From Inhella inkyongensis (GTDB lineage: Bacteria; Pseudomonadota; Gammaproteobacteria; Burkholderiales; Burkholderiaceae_C): 64,000 nt of DNA. Made by a program: the position numbers and the translations under genes. Positions 53,129-63,246 of the stretch are shown here, one piece after another (positions within the stretch are counted from its first letter, which is position 1; each line of letters opens with the position of its first letter). The stretch is from assembly GCF_005952805.1 (NCBI RefSeq), contig NZ_CP040709.1, positions 3,720,001 through 3,784,000 on the forward strand, given 5' to 3'. A model generated the notes under the pieces. That model worked only from the letters and a program-made list of their open reading frames with translations. It searched no databases and was not told the origin of the DNA.

Positions 53129-54610
53129 ATGAAAACCTGTCCCACCCCCCTCTCGTTCCAGGGGCTGCGCCCTCTGGCCATGGGCCTGTCACTGGCCCTG
53201 CTGGCCCTCGGGGCCCAAGCCTCGGGTTACCGCTTCGGTACGCAGAGCGCGGCCGCTGAGGGCACCGCCAACTCCAACGGTGCCGAGGGCGCCGATGCCA
53301 GCAGCTTGTTCGCCAATCCGGCGGCGCTCACGCGCCTCAAGGGCCTGCAGGTCTCGGGCGTGCTGGACATCATCGACCCCAAGGTGCGCTTCACCGACGC
53401 CGGCTCCACGCTGACGGCGCCCGGCACCGGCCTGCAGCCGCGCGCGATTTCCGCCGCGGGTGACACGTCTTCGCCGGCCGACACCGCCTATGTGCCGCAT
53501 ATGTATCTGAGCTATGCGCTCAGCGACCGCATGGTGGCCGGCATGGGCGTGTTCGTGCCCTTCGGCGCCAAGCTGGATTACGGCATGACCTGGGGCGGCC
53601 GCTACAACCTCGGGAACGTGGAGCTGAAGTCGATCTCGCTCAACCCCAATCTGGCCTTCAAGATCAGCGACAACCTGTCAGTGGCCGGCGGCCTGAATCT
53701 GCAGCATATGGAAGGCAAGCTCAAGCGCGCCGTGCCCTATAGCTCGGCCTATGCCCGCGGCCTGTTGGCAGCGGCTGCGCAGGTCGAGGCGGGCGGCTCG
53801 CCGGCTCTGGCCCTGCAGATGCGCCAGATGGCGGCCCAGATCTTTGGCGACCCCCAATATGACGGCTCGGTGGCCATCGAGGGCAAGGACTGGGGCTTTG
53901 GCTTCAACCTGGCCCTGCTGTGGGACCTGGACAAGAACACCCGCTTTGGCATGAGCTACCGCTCGGCCGTCAAGCAGGTGCTCAAGGGCACGGGCGACTG
54001 GACCCAGCCCACCACGCTGCCGGCCTCGGTGCTGGCCGCCATCACGGCCGCGCCCTACAACGGTCTGTCGGCCCTGGACCACAACGACTCCGCCGCCAGC
54101 GTCGCCATCAAGACGCCCGAGTCGCTGTCCATCCACGGCTTCCACCAGCTCACGCCCACGGTGGCCGTGATGGCCGATGCCACCTGGGTCAAGCAGTCGC
54201 GCCTGGAGACCCTGCGCATCGACTTCCACAACACCACCCCGGATTCCATCACGCCGGAACACTGGAAGAACACCTGGCGCGTCTCGGCCGGTGTGAACTG
54301 GCAGGCGGGCAAGGATGTGATGCTGCGCGCGGGCTTTGCCAATGACCGCTCGCCTGTGCCTTCGCGCACCCGCAGCCCCTCGCTGCCCGATGCGCATCGC
54401 CAGACCTTCGCGCTCGGCGCCAATCTGAACCTGGCTCCCGCCACCACCCTGGACCTGGCGCTGACCTACCTGAAGGTAAAGGACGCCGCGATGGACATCG
54501 TGGACGACGCCGAAGGCGAGACCCCCTGCAACTGCAGCCTGGCCCATGTGCGCGGCAACTACGCCAGCCGCGCCGTGATCTTCGGCATGCAAATCAATCA
54601 CAAGTTCTAA
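53129..54610 (+). CDS. FadL/OmpP1-family outer-membrane transporter
   Basis: A 493-residue 14-stranded beta-barrel for uptake of long-chain fatty acids or other hydrophobic compounds. A signal peptide (MGLSLALLALGAQA) precedes the plug-like N-terminus SGYRFGTQSAAAEGTANSNG, and then GADASSLFANPAALTRLKG, the FadL hallmark N-P-A. It ends in Phe (MQINHKF), as barrels do. Its co-location with fadD and glcB in the window fits fatty-acid growth. It is 11 nt before the phoD-like gene. Confidence 0.93.
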   Translation: MKTCPTPLSFQGLRPLAMGLSLALLALGAQASGYRFGTQSAAAEGTANSNGAEGADASSLFANPAALTRLKGLQVSGVLDIIDPKVRFTDAGSTLTAPGTGLQPRAISAAGDTSSPADTAYVPHMYLSYALSDRMVAGMGVFVPFGAKLDYGMTWGGRYNLGNVELKSISLNPNLAFKISDNLSVAGGLNLQHMEGKLKRAVPYSSAYARGLLAAAAQVEAGGSPALALQMRQMAAQIFGDPQYDGSVAIEGKDWGFGFNLALLWDLDKNTRFGMSYRSAVKQVLKGTGDWTQPTTLPASVLAAITAAPYNGLSALDHNDSAASVAIKTPESLSIHGFHQLTPTVAVMADATWVKQSRLETLRIDFHNTTPDSITPEHWKNTWRVSAGVNWQAGKDVMLRAGFANDRSPVPSRTRSPSLPDAHRQTFALGANLNLAPATTLDLALTYLKVKDAAMDIVDDAEGETPCNCSLAHVRGNYASRAVIFGMQINHKF

Positions 54611-54621
54611 GGAGGCCCCGC

Positions 54622-56958
54622 ATGGACCGCCGCAGTTTTCTTCGCCGCAGCACCGCCCAAGCCGGTGCCCTGATTTCCGCCTCCGCCGCCTTCAGCCTGA
54701 CCGCCTGTGGCGGCGGTGACGCCGGCACGCCAGTGCAACCCACCCCGCCGGCACCGCCGCTGCCGCCGGTGTTCCCCGGCACCAGCACGCCGCTGCCGCA
54801 AACGCCGGCCGCCACCGGCGCTTTCAAGTTCCCGCAGTCCGTGGCCTCGGGCGACCCCAAGCCCGATGGCATCGTGCTGTGGTCGCGTGTGGTGCCCGGC
54901 AGCGCCGGCGATGTGGCCAGCGTGGCCGACGGCAACTTCAGCGTCAAGCTGCGCATCAGCAGTGACGCCGGCAATGCCGCCGCCATCGGCAGCACCACGG
55001 CACTGAGTGGCACCCTGGCCGCCGAGGCCGATGTGCCCGTGTTCGCGTATTACGACCACACCCTGCGCCACCGCATCACCGGTCTGCAGCCCAGCACGGT
55101 CTACTACTACCAGTTCACGGCGGGCGACAACCGCTCCAAGGTGGGCCGCTTCAAGACCGCTCCGGCCGCCACGGCCGACAACAGCAATCTGAAGTTCGCC
55201 TTCGTGTCCTGCCAGGACTGGAGCGTGAACCACTGGGCCGGCATGACGGCCCTGGCCAACGAGCCGAATCTGGACTTCATCGTCCACCTGGGCGACTACA
55301 TCTACGAGACCGTGGGTGAGGCCTTCCAGACCGGCGCGGTGGAAGCCACCCACGATGCCCTGGTGCTGCCCAATGGCACGGCCAAGCCGGGCAACGCCAG
55401 CGCCAAGTACGCCACCACCACGGCCGACTACCGCTACCTCTACAAGAAGTACCGCACCGACGCCCGCCTGCAGAACCTGCACGAGCGCTATGCCTTTGTC
55501 GCGGTGTGGGACGACCACGAGTTCAGCGACGACTGCTGGGGCGACCGCAGCACCTACGACAACGGCACGTTTGACGCCGCCACCGGCACGGCCAACAACA
55601 CCCAGCAGACCGCGCGCCGCCTGTCGGCCAGCCAGGCCTGGTTCGAGTACATGCCGGCCGACATCGTCTACACCCAGGACCCGGCCCAGGGCTTCGCCAA
55701 CATCCGCATCTACCGCGATCTGAAGTTCGGACAGCTGATGCACCTGGTGATGACGGACCAGCGCCTCTACCGCGCCGACCACATCATCCCGGAGGCCGCC
55801 CCGCTGCCTGGCACCACCACGCCGGTGGGCAGCATCGGTTCACGCTACATGGTGCCCGAGGCCACGCTGACGACCGTCGAGGGCCAGAAGCTCGCCGCTG
55901 GCGCGGCCCTGCCCGACCCGCTGGCCCTGGTCAGCGTGCTGGGCGGCACCCAGCGCCAATGGTGGGTGCAGACCCTGGCCAGCTCCACCTCGCTGTGGAA
56001 GATCTGGGGCAATGAGGTCTCACTGCTGAAGATGGCGGTGGACGCCTCCAAATTGCCGGGCGTCACCGCGCCCTTCAACACCAAGTTCATCCTGAACGCG
56101 GACCAGTGGGACGGCTTCAACAAGGAGCGCCAATTCCTGATGGGCCAGCTGCTGACGCGCGGCATCAAGAACGTGGTGGCCGTCACCGGCGACATCCACG
56201 CCTTCTATGCCGGTCAGGTGATGGCCGACTACAACGCCACCACCCCCGTGCCCGCGATGGTGGACCTGGTGACCGCCGGCCTGTCCAGCAACTCCAACTT
56301 CAGCTACTTCCTGGAGGCGGCCTCCAGCCCGGCGTTCTCGAAGATCAAACCCCTGGTGGCCACCAGCGAGGCCGAGGCCGAGGGCATTGCCATCCAGATG
56401 CTGAGCGCGGCCATTGCGCTGGCCTCGGGGGTGACCAACCTTAGCAACACAGCGGCCATCCAGGCTGCCGTGGGCGCGGCCATTCAGGCCGGCATGGTGC
56501 CGGCCGCGGCCTTCGCGCCGACGCCGGGGCTGTCGACCGCGACGGTCAACACCTTTGACGAGACCCAGTCCGGTGCAATGGGCACGGTGGTGTCGGGCGT
56601 CATCCTGTCGATGGTGGGTCGCTCCACGGCGGCCACCACGCTGTATGGCCTGATCGCGCAGAAGATCGCCACCGCCATGGGCATTCCGGCGGCTGCGGTG
56701 CCCGCCAGCGCGGTGCGCCCCTTCCTGAACCCCTTCGCCAATGCCCAGGGCCAGCCGCCGGCCAACAACAACCCCTGGATCAAGCACGTGGACAGCGATG
56801 CCCAGGGCTATGCGGTGGTGAGCCTGAGCAAGACCGAGCTGGTGTGCCAGTTCAAGAAGCTCAACCGCCTGAGCGGCGGGGCTGCCCCGGGCACGCCCGT
56901 GGCCAGCACCGTGACGGCCACCGTGCCGGTCAACAGCGCCACGGTGACGATCAGCTGA
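54622..56958 (+). CDS. phoD: PhoD-family alkaline phosphatase (phosphodiesterase-like)
   Basis: A 778-residue exported enzyme. It has a twin-arginine signal (DRRSFLRRST) and a lipobox-like SLTACGGG, so it may be a Tat-exported lipoprotein. PhoD motifs are PQSVASGDPKPDGIVLWSRV (about 73-92), metal ligands in HLGDYIYE (about 221-228), WDDHEFSDD (about 296-304) and GDIHAF (about 522-527). Between about residues 560 and 710 lies an Ala-rich segment (TSEAEAEGIAIQML, AAIQAAVGAAIQAG) not normal for PhoD. PhoD enzymes release phosphate from phosphodiesters such as teichoic acid or phospholipid head groups. Confidence 0.9.
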   Translation: MDRRSFLRRSTAQAGALISASAAFSLTACGGGDAGTPVQPTPPAPPLPPVFPGTSTPLPQTPAATGAFKFPQSVASGDPKPDGIVLWSRVVPGSAGDVASVADGNFSVKLRISSDAGNAAAIGSTTALSGTLAAEADVPVFAYYDHTLRHRITGLQPSTVYYYQFTAGDNRSKVGRFKTAPAATADNSNLKFAFVSCQDWSVNHWAGMTALANEPNLDFIVHLGDYIYETVGEAFQTGAVEATHDALVLPNGTAKPGNASAKYATTTADYRYLYKKYRTDARLQNLHERYAFVAVWDDHEFSDDCWGDRSTYDNGTFDAATGTANNTQQTARRLSASQAWFEYMPADIVYTQDPAQGFANIRIYRDLKFGQLMHLVMTDQRLYRADHIIPEAAPLPGTTTPVGSIGSRYMVPEATLTTVEGQKLAAGAALPDPLALVSVLGGTQRQWWVQTLASSTSLWKIWGNEVSLLKMAVDASKLPGVTAPFNTKFILNADQWDGFNKERQFLMGQLLTRGIKNVVAVTGDIHAFYAGQVMADYNATTPVPAMVDLVTAGLSSNSNFSYFLEAASSPAFSKIKPLVATSEAEAEGIAIQMLSAAIALASGVTNLSNTAAIQAAVGAAIQAGMVPAAAFAPTPGLSTATVNTFDETQSGAMGTVVSGVILSMVGRSTAATTLYGLIAQKIATAMGIPAAAVPASAVRPFLNPFANAQGQPPANNNPWIKHVDSDAQGYAVVSLSKTELVCQFKKLNRLSGGAAPGTPVASTVTATVPVNSATVTIS

Positions 56959-56978
56959 TCAACGCTCTTCCCAAGCAA

Positions 56979-57005
56979 AACGCCCGGCTTGCCGGGCGTT
57001 TTTTT
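56979..57005. terminator. bidirectional terminator between phoD and the NarL-type regulator
   Basis: Stem AACGCCCGG / CCGGGCGTT (56979-56987, 56992-57000), loop CTTG, with seven T on the plus strand and four A before the stem, so it can serve the two convergent operons. Confidence 0.9.
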
Positions 57006-57019
57006 ATGCGCTTAAGGGC

Positions 57020-57667
57020 TTAGATCCAGCCCAGATCGATGGCCCGCAGCACCGCCTGGGTGCGATCGCGCACGCCCATCTTGGCGAAGATGGACGAGCA
57101 GTGGTTCTTGATCACACCCTCGCTATTGCCCAGCAGGCCGGCAATCTCGGTGTTGGAGCGGCCGCTGGCCACCAGACGCAGCACCTGTAGTTCCTTAGGG
57201 GAAAGCGGTTCGGGGTCGGGCAGGCCCTCAAAGGCGCGCTCGGTGGCGCCGGGGCGGGTGGCGCGTTCGGTCAGGCCCGGGCGCAATGCGGTGCCGCCGG
57301 CGGCCACATCGCGCAGGGCCTGGGCCAGGGTGTCGACGCTGATGGCCTTGAGCAAAAAGCCCTTGGCGCCCGCGCCCACCGCCTCGTCAAAGGCCTCGCG
57401 GTCATCGAAGGTGGTGAGCAGCAGCACCGGCACGGCCAGCGCGCGGGCGGCCAGGGCACGCAGCAGACCGATACCGTCCAGACGCGGCATGCGCATGTCG
57501 CTCAGGATCACATCGGGCATCAGCGTGGGCACCAACTCCAGCGCCTTGGCGCCATCCTCGGCCTCGCCCACCAGCTCGATGTCGCCGCACAGCGCCAGCA
57601 GGCCCTTCAGCCCCTCGCGCACCAGTTGTTGGTCCTCGACCAGCAGGACACGGATCGGTTCGCTCAT
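57020..57667 (-). CDS. NarL/LuxR-family response regulator
   Basis: A 215-residue regulator: receiver domain with phospho-acceptor D57 in DVILSDMRMPRLDG and Lys in GFLLKAIS, then a LuxR-type HTH (LSPKELQVLRLVASGRSNTE, NHCSSIFAKMGVRDRTQAVL). The ATG at 57667 is taken; a TTG seven codons earlier overlaps the kinase stop as TTGA and is also possible. It pairs with the HisKA_3 kinase upstream. Confidence 0.94.
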   Translation of the reverse strand: MSEPIRVLLVEDQQLVREGLKGLLALCGDIELVGEAEDGAKALELVPTLMPDVILSDMRMPRLDGIGLLRALAARALAVPVLLLTTFDDREAFDEAVGAGAKGFLLKAISVDTLAQALRDVAAGGTALRPGLTERATRPGATERAFEGLPDPEPLSPKELQVLRLVASGRSNTEIAGLLGNSEGVIKNHCSSIFAKMGVRDRTQAVLRAIDLGWI

Positions 57668-57684
57668 CTTGATTCCCAGCTCCT

Positions 57685-58947
57685 TCAAAGCTCCATGTGG
57701 CGCGGGATGCGCAGTTCCAACTCAAACCCAGGGTGCTGGCGCAGCACCGCCAGGCTGCCCCCCAATTCCTCGACGCGCTCGCGCATGCCGCTCAGGCCAT
57801 TGCCGGGCTCCAGCTTGGGCGCGCCCACGCCGTCATCGGCCACGCGAACCTGCACCTGCTCGCGCCCTGCATCATCGGCCAGCAGGCGCAGGGTGATGGT
57901 GATGCTGCGCGCACGCGCATGGCGCACGCTATTGGTCACCGCCTCTTGCACACAGCGCAGCAGCGCGTGGGCGCAGCGCGGCCCCAGGTTCTGCACCGCC
58001 TCGCGCTGCAAATCAAGCGCAATGCGCGGCTGTTCAATGCCAGCGGCCAAGGCCTGCAGCGCGGCCTGTAGGTCAATGCGCGGCTGCTCACGCTGGGCGC
58101 TCACGGCGGCGCGCACATCGGCCAGCAGCTGCTGCGCCACCATGCGTGCCTTGCCCAGGGCCGGTGTGGCCCCGGCGGCGTCACCGCGCGCGGCCAAGGC
58201 CTCGCCCAACTGCAGCTGCAGGTTCAAGGCCGCCAGATGGTGGCCCATCAGATCGTGCAGCTCGCGCGCAATCACCAGGCGCTCGCTGTAGCGCAATTGC
58301 TCATCGTGCAATTGCTCGGCCGACAGGCGCTCGGCCAGCATGGCCTGCAGCCATCGGCGCTTGTCGGCCTGGGCGGCCGTCAGCCGCCCCAAACCGAAGG
58401 CCAGTCCGTGCAGGGCCAGCATGGCCATGGCCGTCACCGTCAATCCATAGACCATGCCTTGGTGCAGCTGCTCCATGCGTTGCCCGGCATTGGGCAGCCA
58501 CAGGTAGTTGGCCAGCGCCAGGCCGACCTGGGCGACGGCAAACAACAAGGCCGGGCGGGCCTGCAGCAGCACCGCCGCCATGGCCGTCACCAAGAAGGGC
58601 AATCCTGGTGTGACCGCAAAGGCCAGCGCATCCAACAGCATTAGCCAGCGCAGGGCATGGCGCGGCGGGTTGTCGATGTGCTGGGGCCGCGCCAGACGCC
58701 ACAACAACCAGCCGAAGGCGCCCAGCAGCAGCAGGGAGAGCAGCAGCGGCGTGGGGTTGCGCGGCGCACCGCCCAGCGCCCCCCAGGCCTGGGCGATCAG
58801 GCCGTCATAGGGCTCGGTGTTCGCCCCCGCCAAGGTGGCAAAGGCCGAGCCCAACTCCAGCACGCAGATGGCCAGGGCCGCCACGCGCAGGGCGAGCGCG
58901 GGCTCGGTCAGGCGGTCGATCCAGGAACGGCGGGGCGCGGGGCTCAC
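57685..58947 (-). CDS. NarX/DesK-type sensor histidine kinase (HisKA_3)
   Basis: A 420-residue membrane kinase: about six hydrophobic helices in the first 190 residues, then HisKA_3 with the phospho-acceptor His in ARELHDLMGHHLAALNLQLQ near residue 231 and an ATPase domain (CVQEAVTNSVRHARARSITI, GNGLSGMRERVEELGGSLAV). I use the GTG at 58947 because the ATG at 59061 lies inside mnmA and adds an Arg-rich stretch. No periplasmic sensor domain is visible, so it may sense the membrane. Confidence 0.88.
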   Translation of the reverse strand: MSPAPRRSWIDRLTEPALALRVAALAICVLELGSAFATLAGANTEPYDGLIAQAWGALGGAPRNPTPLLLSLLLLGAFGWLLWRLARPQHIDNPPRHALRWLMLLDALAFAVTPGLPFLVTAMAAVLLQARPALLFAVAQVGLALANYLWLPNAGQRMEQLHQGMVYGLTVTAMAMLALHGLAFGLGRLTAAQADKRRWLQAMLAERLSAEQLHDEQLRYSERLVIARELHDLMGHHLAALNLQLQLGEALAARGDAAGATPALGKARMVAQQLLADVRAAVSAQREQPRIDLQAALQALAAGIEQPRIALDLQREAVQNLGPRCAHALLRCVQEAVTNSVRHARARSITITLRLLADDAGREQVQVRVADDGVGAPKLEPGNGLSGMRERVEELGGSLAVLRQHPGFELELRIPRHMEL

Positions 58948-59017
58948 GAAGGGGACAGACGAAGGGGGCAGGCGAAAAGAGCGCGAGGCTAGCGGCTGAC
59001 GGCGCAGCTGTCTTTCG

Positions 59018-60157
59018 TCACTGCGCAGGCGACGTGGGGGTAATGAGGCTAGCGCTGGCAATCACACCACCGCCCAGGCAGACCTCGCCGTCATACAGCA
59101 CCGCGCTCTGACCCGGTGTGACGGCCCATTGGGGTTGCTCGAAGGCCAGCGCGATGCCCTGCTCCGTCGCCGCCAGGGTGCATGCGGCGTCGCCCTGGCG
59201 ATAGCGGGTCTTGGCGCCATAGGGGCCGGCAGGCGGCGCACTGCCACTGATCCAGCTGCAATCGGCCGCTTCCAGGGCCGGGCTTTGCAGCAAGGCATGC
59301 CCATGCCCCTGCACCACCACCAGTCGGTTGCGCTCCAGGTCCTTGCGCGCCACGAACCAGGGTTCGTGCTCGCCCCCGCCCCGCGGTGCGCCCTTTTCTT
59401 TCACGCCGCCAATCCCCAGGCCCTGGCGCTGACCCAAGGTGTAGAAGGACAGGCCCACATGCCGGCCCAGCTTGCGGCCACGCTCATCGACGATGTCGCC
59501 GGGCTCATGACTCAGATAGCGGTTCAGAAACTCGCGGAAGGGCCGTTCGCCGATGAAGCAGATGCCGGTGCTGTCCTTCTTTTTGGCGTTGGGCAGACCC
59601 CACTCGGCGGCCAGCCGGCGCACCTCGGTCTTGGGCAACTCACCCACCGGGAACAAGACCTTGCTGAGCTGGGCTTGCGTCAGGCGATGCAGGAAATAGC
59701 TCTGGTCCTTCAATGGATCCAGGCCCTTCAAGAGCTGTGACTCACCCGAAGGCAGAACCCGGCGGCGCGCATAGTGCCCGGTGGCAATGGCATCGGCGCC
59801 CAGCCGCATCGCATGGTCGAGAAAGGACTTGAACTTGATCTCGGCGTTGCACAGGATGTCCGGGTTTGGAGTGCGCCCGGCCTGGTACTCGGTCAGGAAG
59901 CTGGCGAACACGCGGTCCTTGTACTCGGCGGCGAAATTCACATGCTCGATCTCGATGCCGATCACCTCCGCCACGGCGGCGGCATCCACGAAGTCGACGT
60001 TGGACGAGCAGTACTCACTGTCGTCATCGTCTTCCCAGTTCTTCATGAAGATGCCCACCACCTCGTGACCTGCGCGATGAAGCAGGGCGGCCGAGACGGC
60101 GGAATCCACGCCACCGGACAGGCCGACGACGATGCGTTGTTTGGGGCTTGCAGACAT
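59018..60157 (-). CDS. mnmA: tRNA-specific 2-thiouridylase
   Basis: A 379-residue enzyme that makes 2-thiouridine at position 34 of tRNA-Glu, -Gln and -Lys. PP-loop [12 protein letters not shown] lies at about residues 12-23; the catalytic cysteines are in [12 protein letters not shown] and [10 protein letters not shown], and the C-terminal beta-barrel follows. The ATG at 60157 matches the family start; an in-frame start 88 codons earlier lies in non-conserved sequence. Confidence 0.96.
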   Translation of the reverse strand: MSASPKQRIVVGLSGGVDSAVSAALLHRAGHEVVGIFMKNWEDDDDSEYCSSNVDFVDAAAVAEVIGIEIEHVNFAAEYKDRVFASFLTEYQAGRTPNPDILCNAEIKFKSFLDHAMRLGADAIATGHYARRRVLPSGESQLLKGLDPLKDQSYFLHRLTQAQLSKVLFPVGELPKTEVRRLAAEWGLPNAKKKDSTGICFIGERPFREFLNRYLSHEPGDIVDERGRKLGRHVGLSFYTLGQRQGLGIGGVKEKGAPRGGGEHEPWFVARKDLERNRLVVVQGHGHALLQSPALEAADCSWISGSAPPAGPYGAKTRYRQGDAACTLAATEQGIALAFEQPQWAVTPGQSAVLYDGEVCLGGGVIASASLITPTSPAQ

Positions 60158-60236
60158 GGGGCCATTGTCGGCGCGCCGACCTTTCCTGCGCGTCACCGTG
60201 GTTAAGCTGCGCCCTCCATTCATTCGGAGCACCCCC

Positions 60237-61166
60237 ATGAAGCGCCTCGCCCTCGCCGCCCTGCTGGCCACCTCTTTCCTCGCCCAGGCCGCGCCACCCC
60301 AAGCGGGCGGGCAGGCACCGGGTTGGTTCCGCATGAAGCTCGGCAGCTTCGAGGTCACGGCACTGAACGACGGCATCTTCAAGCTGCCGGTGGACAAGCT
60401 GCTGCAGACCCCCGACCCCACCCTGGTGGCGCGCCGCCTGCAGCATCACTACCTGGGCCTGCCGCTGGACACCTCGGTCAACGCCTACCTGGTGCACACC
60501 GGCGAGAAGCTGGTCTTGATCGACACCGGCTACAACAACACCAATGCCAGCATTGGCCTGATGCTCACCCATCTGCGCGCCAGCGGCTATCAGCCGGAGC
60601 AGGTCGACGAGGTCTACATCACCCACTTCCACGGCGACCACATCAATGGCCTGACCGACAAGGACGGCAAGGCCGTGTTCCCCAATGCCATCGTGCGCGC
60701 CGACCAGCGCGAGAGCGGCTTCTGGCTGGGCGACGAGGCCGCCGCACCCGAGGGCGCGCGCGGTGGCATGGCCAACGCCAAGCGCGTGATGAAGCCCTAT
60801 CTGGAGGCCGGCCGTTTCAAGCCCTTTGACGGCGCCACCGAGCTGGTCAAGGGCCTGCGCGCCGTGCCCACCTACGGCCACACCCCGGGCCACACCATCT
60901 ATGTGGCCGAAAGCGGCGCCGACAAGATGGTGTTCTGGGGCGATCTGATGCACGTGGCGGCCGTGCAATTCGCCCACCCCGAAGTCACCATCCAGTTCGA
61001 CAGCGACCCCAAGACCGCCTACCCGCAGCGCGACGCCCAGTACAAGGACGCCGCCAAGGGCGGCTACTACGTGGGGGTCACCCACATCAGCTTCCCCGGC
61101 ATCGGCAAGCTGCGCGCCGATGGCAAGGCCTACGAGTGGTTGCCAGTGAACTACAGCCGCCCCTGA
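60237..61166 (+). CDS. exported metallo-beta-lactamase-fold hydrolase
   Basis: A 309-residue protein with signal peptide [18 protein letters not shown] and the zinc motif HFHGDH at about residues 129-134. Further ligands are in [11 protein letters not shown] (about 220-230) and FWGDLMH (about 240-246). It resembles periplasmic MBL-fold enzymes of the lactonase or quorum-quenching type, but the substrate is not set by sequence. It is divergent from mnmA (79 bp apart) and convergent with the ABC ATPase, one base apart. Confidence 0.9.
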   Translation: MKRLALAALLATSFLAQAAPPQAGGQAPGWFRMKLGSFEVTALNDGIFKLPVDKLLQTPDPTLVARRLQHHYLGLPLDTSVNAYLVHTGEKLVLIDTGYNNTNASIGLMLTHLRASGYQPEQVDEVYITHFHGDHINGLTDKDGKAVFPNAIVRADQRESGFWLGDEAAAPEGARGGMANAKRVMKPYLEAGRFKPFDGATELVKGLRAVPTYGHTPGHTIYVAESGADKMVFWGDLMHVAAVQFAHPEVTIQFDSDPKTAYPQRDAQYKDAAKGGYYVGVTHISFPGIGKLRADGKAYEWLPVNYSRP

Positions 61167-61167
61167 A

Positions 61168-61995
61168 TCAGGGCTGCAGCCGCCCATCCACCAGGGTGAT
61201 CGCGCGGTCGGCGGCGGCGGCGAAGCTGCTGTCGTGCGTGACGGTGATCACCGTGGTCTGGTTCTGGCTGCAGAGCTCGCGCAGGATGCTGCGCACGTTT
61301 TGACTGGACGCACTGTCCAGATTGCCCGTGGGCTCATCGGCCAGGATGAGCAAGGGCTCGTTGGCCAGCGCGCGCGCCAAGGCCACGCGCTGGCGTTGTC
61401 CGCCAGAAATCTTGTGCGGCTGCTTGTGCTCGTGCCCCTTGAGCCCGAGCTGATCCAGCAGCGCCAGCGCGCGCGCCTGGATTGCCGCCTCGCTCAGGCG
61501 CGCCAGCCGGCGCATCGGCAGGGCCACGTTGTCCAACAGGCTGAACTCCGGCAACAGGAAGTGAAACTGGAACACGAAACCCAGTTTGGCCAGACGGGTG
61601 TCGGCGAGTTGGTCTTCGCTGAAGCCCGCCGTATCCACGCCGTCCAGCACCAAGCGCCCTGAGGTCGGCCGATCGAGCAGACCCAGCAGGTAGAGCAACG
61701 AGCTCTTGCCTGAGCCCGAGGGGCCGACGATGGAGACGAACTCACCGCGCGCGATCTGCAAGTCAATGTCGGCCACCAAGGTGACGGGCACTTCACCGGG
61801 GAGGGTGCGCGTCAGGCCTTCGGCTTCAAGCAGAAGCGCGGCGCCGGGCCGTCCCAAGCCGCGCGCGCCGTTCGCAGAGCTCACGTCCTTCGCCAAGCGG
61901 CCTGAGCCCTCAGGGCTCACTCCGTCTAGGCTCAGCCCACCTTGGGGGGTTGCGGAGGCCGGAACGGCCGGAGACTGGGGGCTTGCTTCGCTCAT
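61168..61995 (-). CDS. ABC exporter ATPase, DevA/MacB/LolD-like
   Basis: A 275-residue ATPase with Walker [12 protein letters not shown] near residues 91-101, signature [15 protein letters not shown] near 198-212 and Walker [14 protein letters not shown]. The first 50 residues ([20 protein letters not shown] and on) are not ABC-like and are partly encoded by a dispersed repeat. The ATG at 61995 overlaps the permease stop as ATGA, which supports this start. It is the last gene of an adaptor-permease-ATPase operon. Confidence 0.9.
   Translation of the reverse strand: MSEASPQSPAVPASATPQGGLSLDGVSPEGSGRLAKDVSSANGARGLGRPGAALLLEAEGLTRTLPGEVPVTLVADIDLQIARGEFVSIVGPSGSGKSSLLYLLGLLDRPTSGRLVLDGVDTAGFSEDQLADTRLAKLGFVFQFHFLLPEFSLLDNVALPMRRLARLSEAAIQARALALLDQLGLKGHEHKQPHKISGGQRQRVALARALANEPLLILADEPTGNLDSASSQNVRSILRELCSQNQTTVITVTHDSSFAAAADRAITLVDGRLQP
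61936..61983. repeat. dispersed repeat copy B, translated inside the ABC ATPase N-terminus
   Basis: CACCTTGGGGGGTTGCGGAG and GGCCGGAACGGCCGGAGACT, ending in GGGGGCT, resemble copy A at 28104-28153 along its length. Copy A's frame reads [16 protein letters not shown] where copy B reads [16 protein letters not shown]. Here the frame is open and fused to the ATPase. Confidence 0.65.
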
Positions 61996-63236
61996 GCGGC
62001 CCCTCGCAGGATGTCCACGGGGTGCAGGTTTGCCGCCTTGCGCGCCGGCAGCCAGGCCGCCGCCAGGGCGGAAAGCAAGGCAAAGCCAGCCGCCAGCGCA
62101 AACTGCTCCACGCCCCAATACAGCGGCATGTTCGAGGCCTCCAGCGCGCCGGGTGGCTTGACCTGGATCTGCGCCAGCCCTTGCATCAGCAGCGCCCCCA
62201 GGCCCAGACCCAGCACGCTGCCCACCACCCCCACGGCCAAGCCCTGCAGGAGAAAGATGTGCTGCAGTTCGCGCGCATGGAAACCCATGCTCTTGAGGAT
62301 GGCGATGTCGCGTGTCTTCTCCAGGGCCACGGTCGAAAGGGTGTTGTAGATGCCCAGCGAGGCCACCACGAGGATGGCCGAGACCACCGTGTACATGATG
62401 AGGTTGCGGATCACCAGCAGGGCCAGGATGTCCTGGCTGGCCTCGGTCCAGCTCACCGCCTTGTAGCCGCCCTCGCGTTCGATCTGCGGCGCCAAGGTGG
62501 CGGCGGCCTGGGGGTCGTCCAGTTGCAGGATCAGGCGGTTGGCGCGGTTCTCGCGGCCCAGCAGGCTTTGCGCGCGCTCCAGCTTCACAAAGGCCTGGCC
62601 TTCGTCGTAGCCCTGGTTGCCGGTGCGAAACACGCCCACGATCTTGAGCGTGCGACTGGCGCCATTGGCACTGACCACACTGACCGTGCCACCCCGGCGC
62701 AGCTGGAACTGCTGCATCAACGCCGCCCCCAGCACGATGCCGTTGGGATCGGACTCCAGGCTGTCCAGGCTGCCCTCGACCATCTTGTCCTCGATGGTCG
62801 AGACCCCCTTCATGGCTTGGGGCTGGATGCCCGAGAGCTGCAAGCCCTGCACCCGGCCGGCAAAGCTCAGCACCACAGCACCGGCCAGCACCGGGGCCAC
62901 CCGCACCCCGGGGCGGGCTGCCAGGGCCTGCACCCGCTGTGGCCAGCCGCGAATGCCCCGAGTCTCGCGTTGTGGCTTCACACGCGGTAGCTGCAAGGCT
63001 GCATCGGGCCAGCGCAAGGCGGCCGGCTGGGCCTCGGGGTGACGCACCTCGTCATAGACGGTGATGTGCGGCGCGTTGTCCACCAGTCGTTTCAGGAAAT
63101 CACTCTCCGACCCGCGCATCAGGGCCGAAACCGCCAGGAAGAAGGCCACCCCCAGGGTCACGCCACCCAAGGCCACAAAGGTCTGGCGCTTGCGCCCCAC
63201 CAGGTGGGCATAGGCAACCTTGAGGATGACGCTCAT
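61992..63236 (-). CDS. FtsX-family ABC permease, DevC/MacB-like
   Basis: A 414-residue permease with one N-terminal helix (ALGGVTLGVAFFLAVSALMR), a large periplasmic domain (about 45-265) and three C-terminal helices (near 282-305, 335-360 and 380-398). This is the FtsX layout used by MacB, LolCE and DevC. KTRDIAILKSMGFHARELQH is the typical coupling region. It lies between an adaptor gene and an ATPase gene, which fits a tripartite exporter. Confidence 0.92.
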   Translation of the reverse strand: MSVILKVAYAHLVGRKRQTFVALGGVTLGVAFFLAVSALMRGSESDFLKRLVDNAPHITVYDEVRHPEAQPAALRWPDAALQLPRVKPQRETRGIRGWPQRVQALAARPGVRVAPVLAGAVVLSFAGRVQGLQLSGIQPQAMKGVSTIEDKMVEGSLDSLESDPNGIVLGAALMQQFQLRRGGTVSVVSANGASRTLKIVGVFRTGNQGYDEGQAFVKLERAQSLLGRENRANRLILQLDDPQAAATLAPQIEREGGYKAVSWTEASQDILALLVIRNLIMYTVVSAILVVASLGIYNTLSTVALEKTRDIAILKSMGFHARELQHIFLLQGLAVGVVGSVLGLGLGALLMQGLAQIQVKPPGALEASNMPLYWGVEQFALAAGFALLSALAAAWLPARKAANLHPVDILRGAA

Positions 63237-63246
63237 GTGCAGTGCA

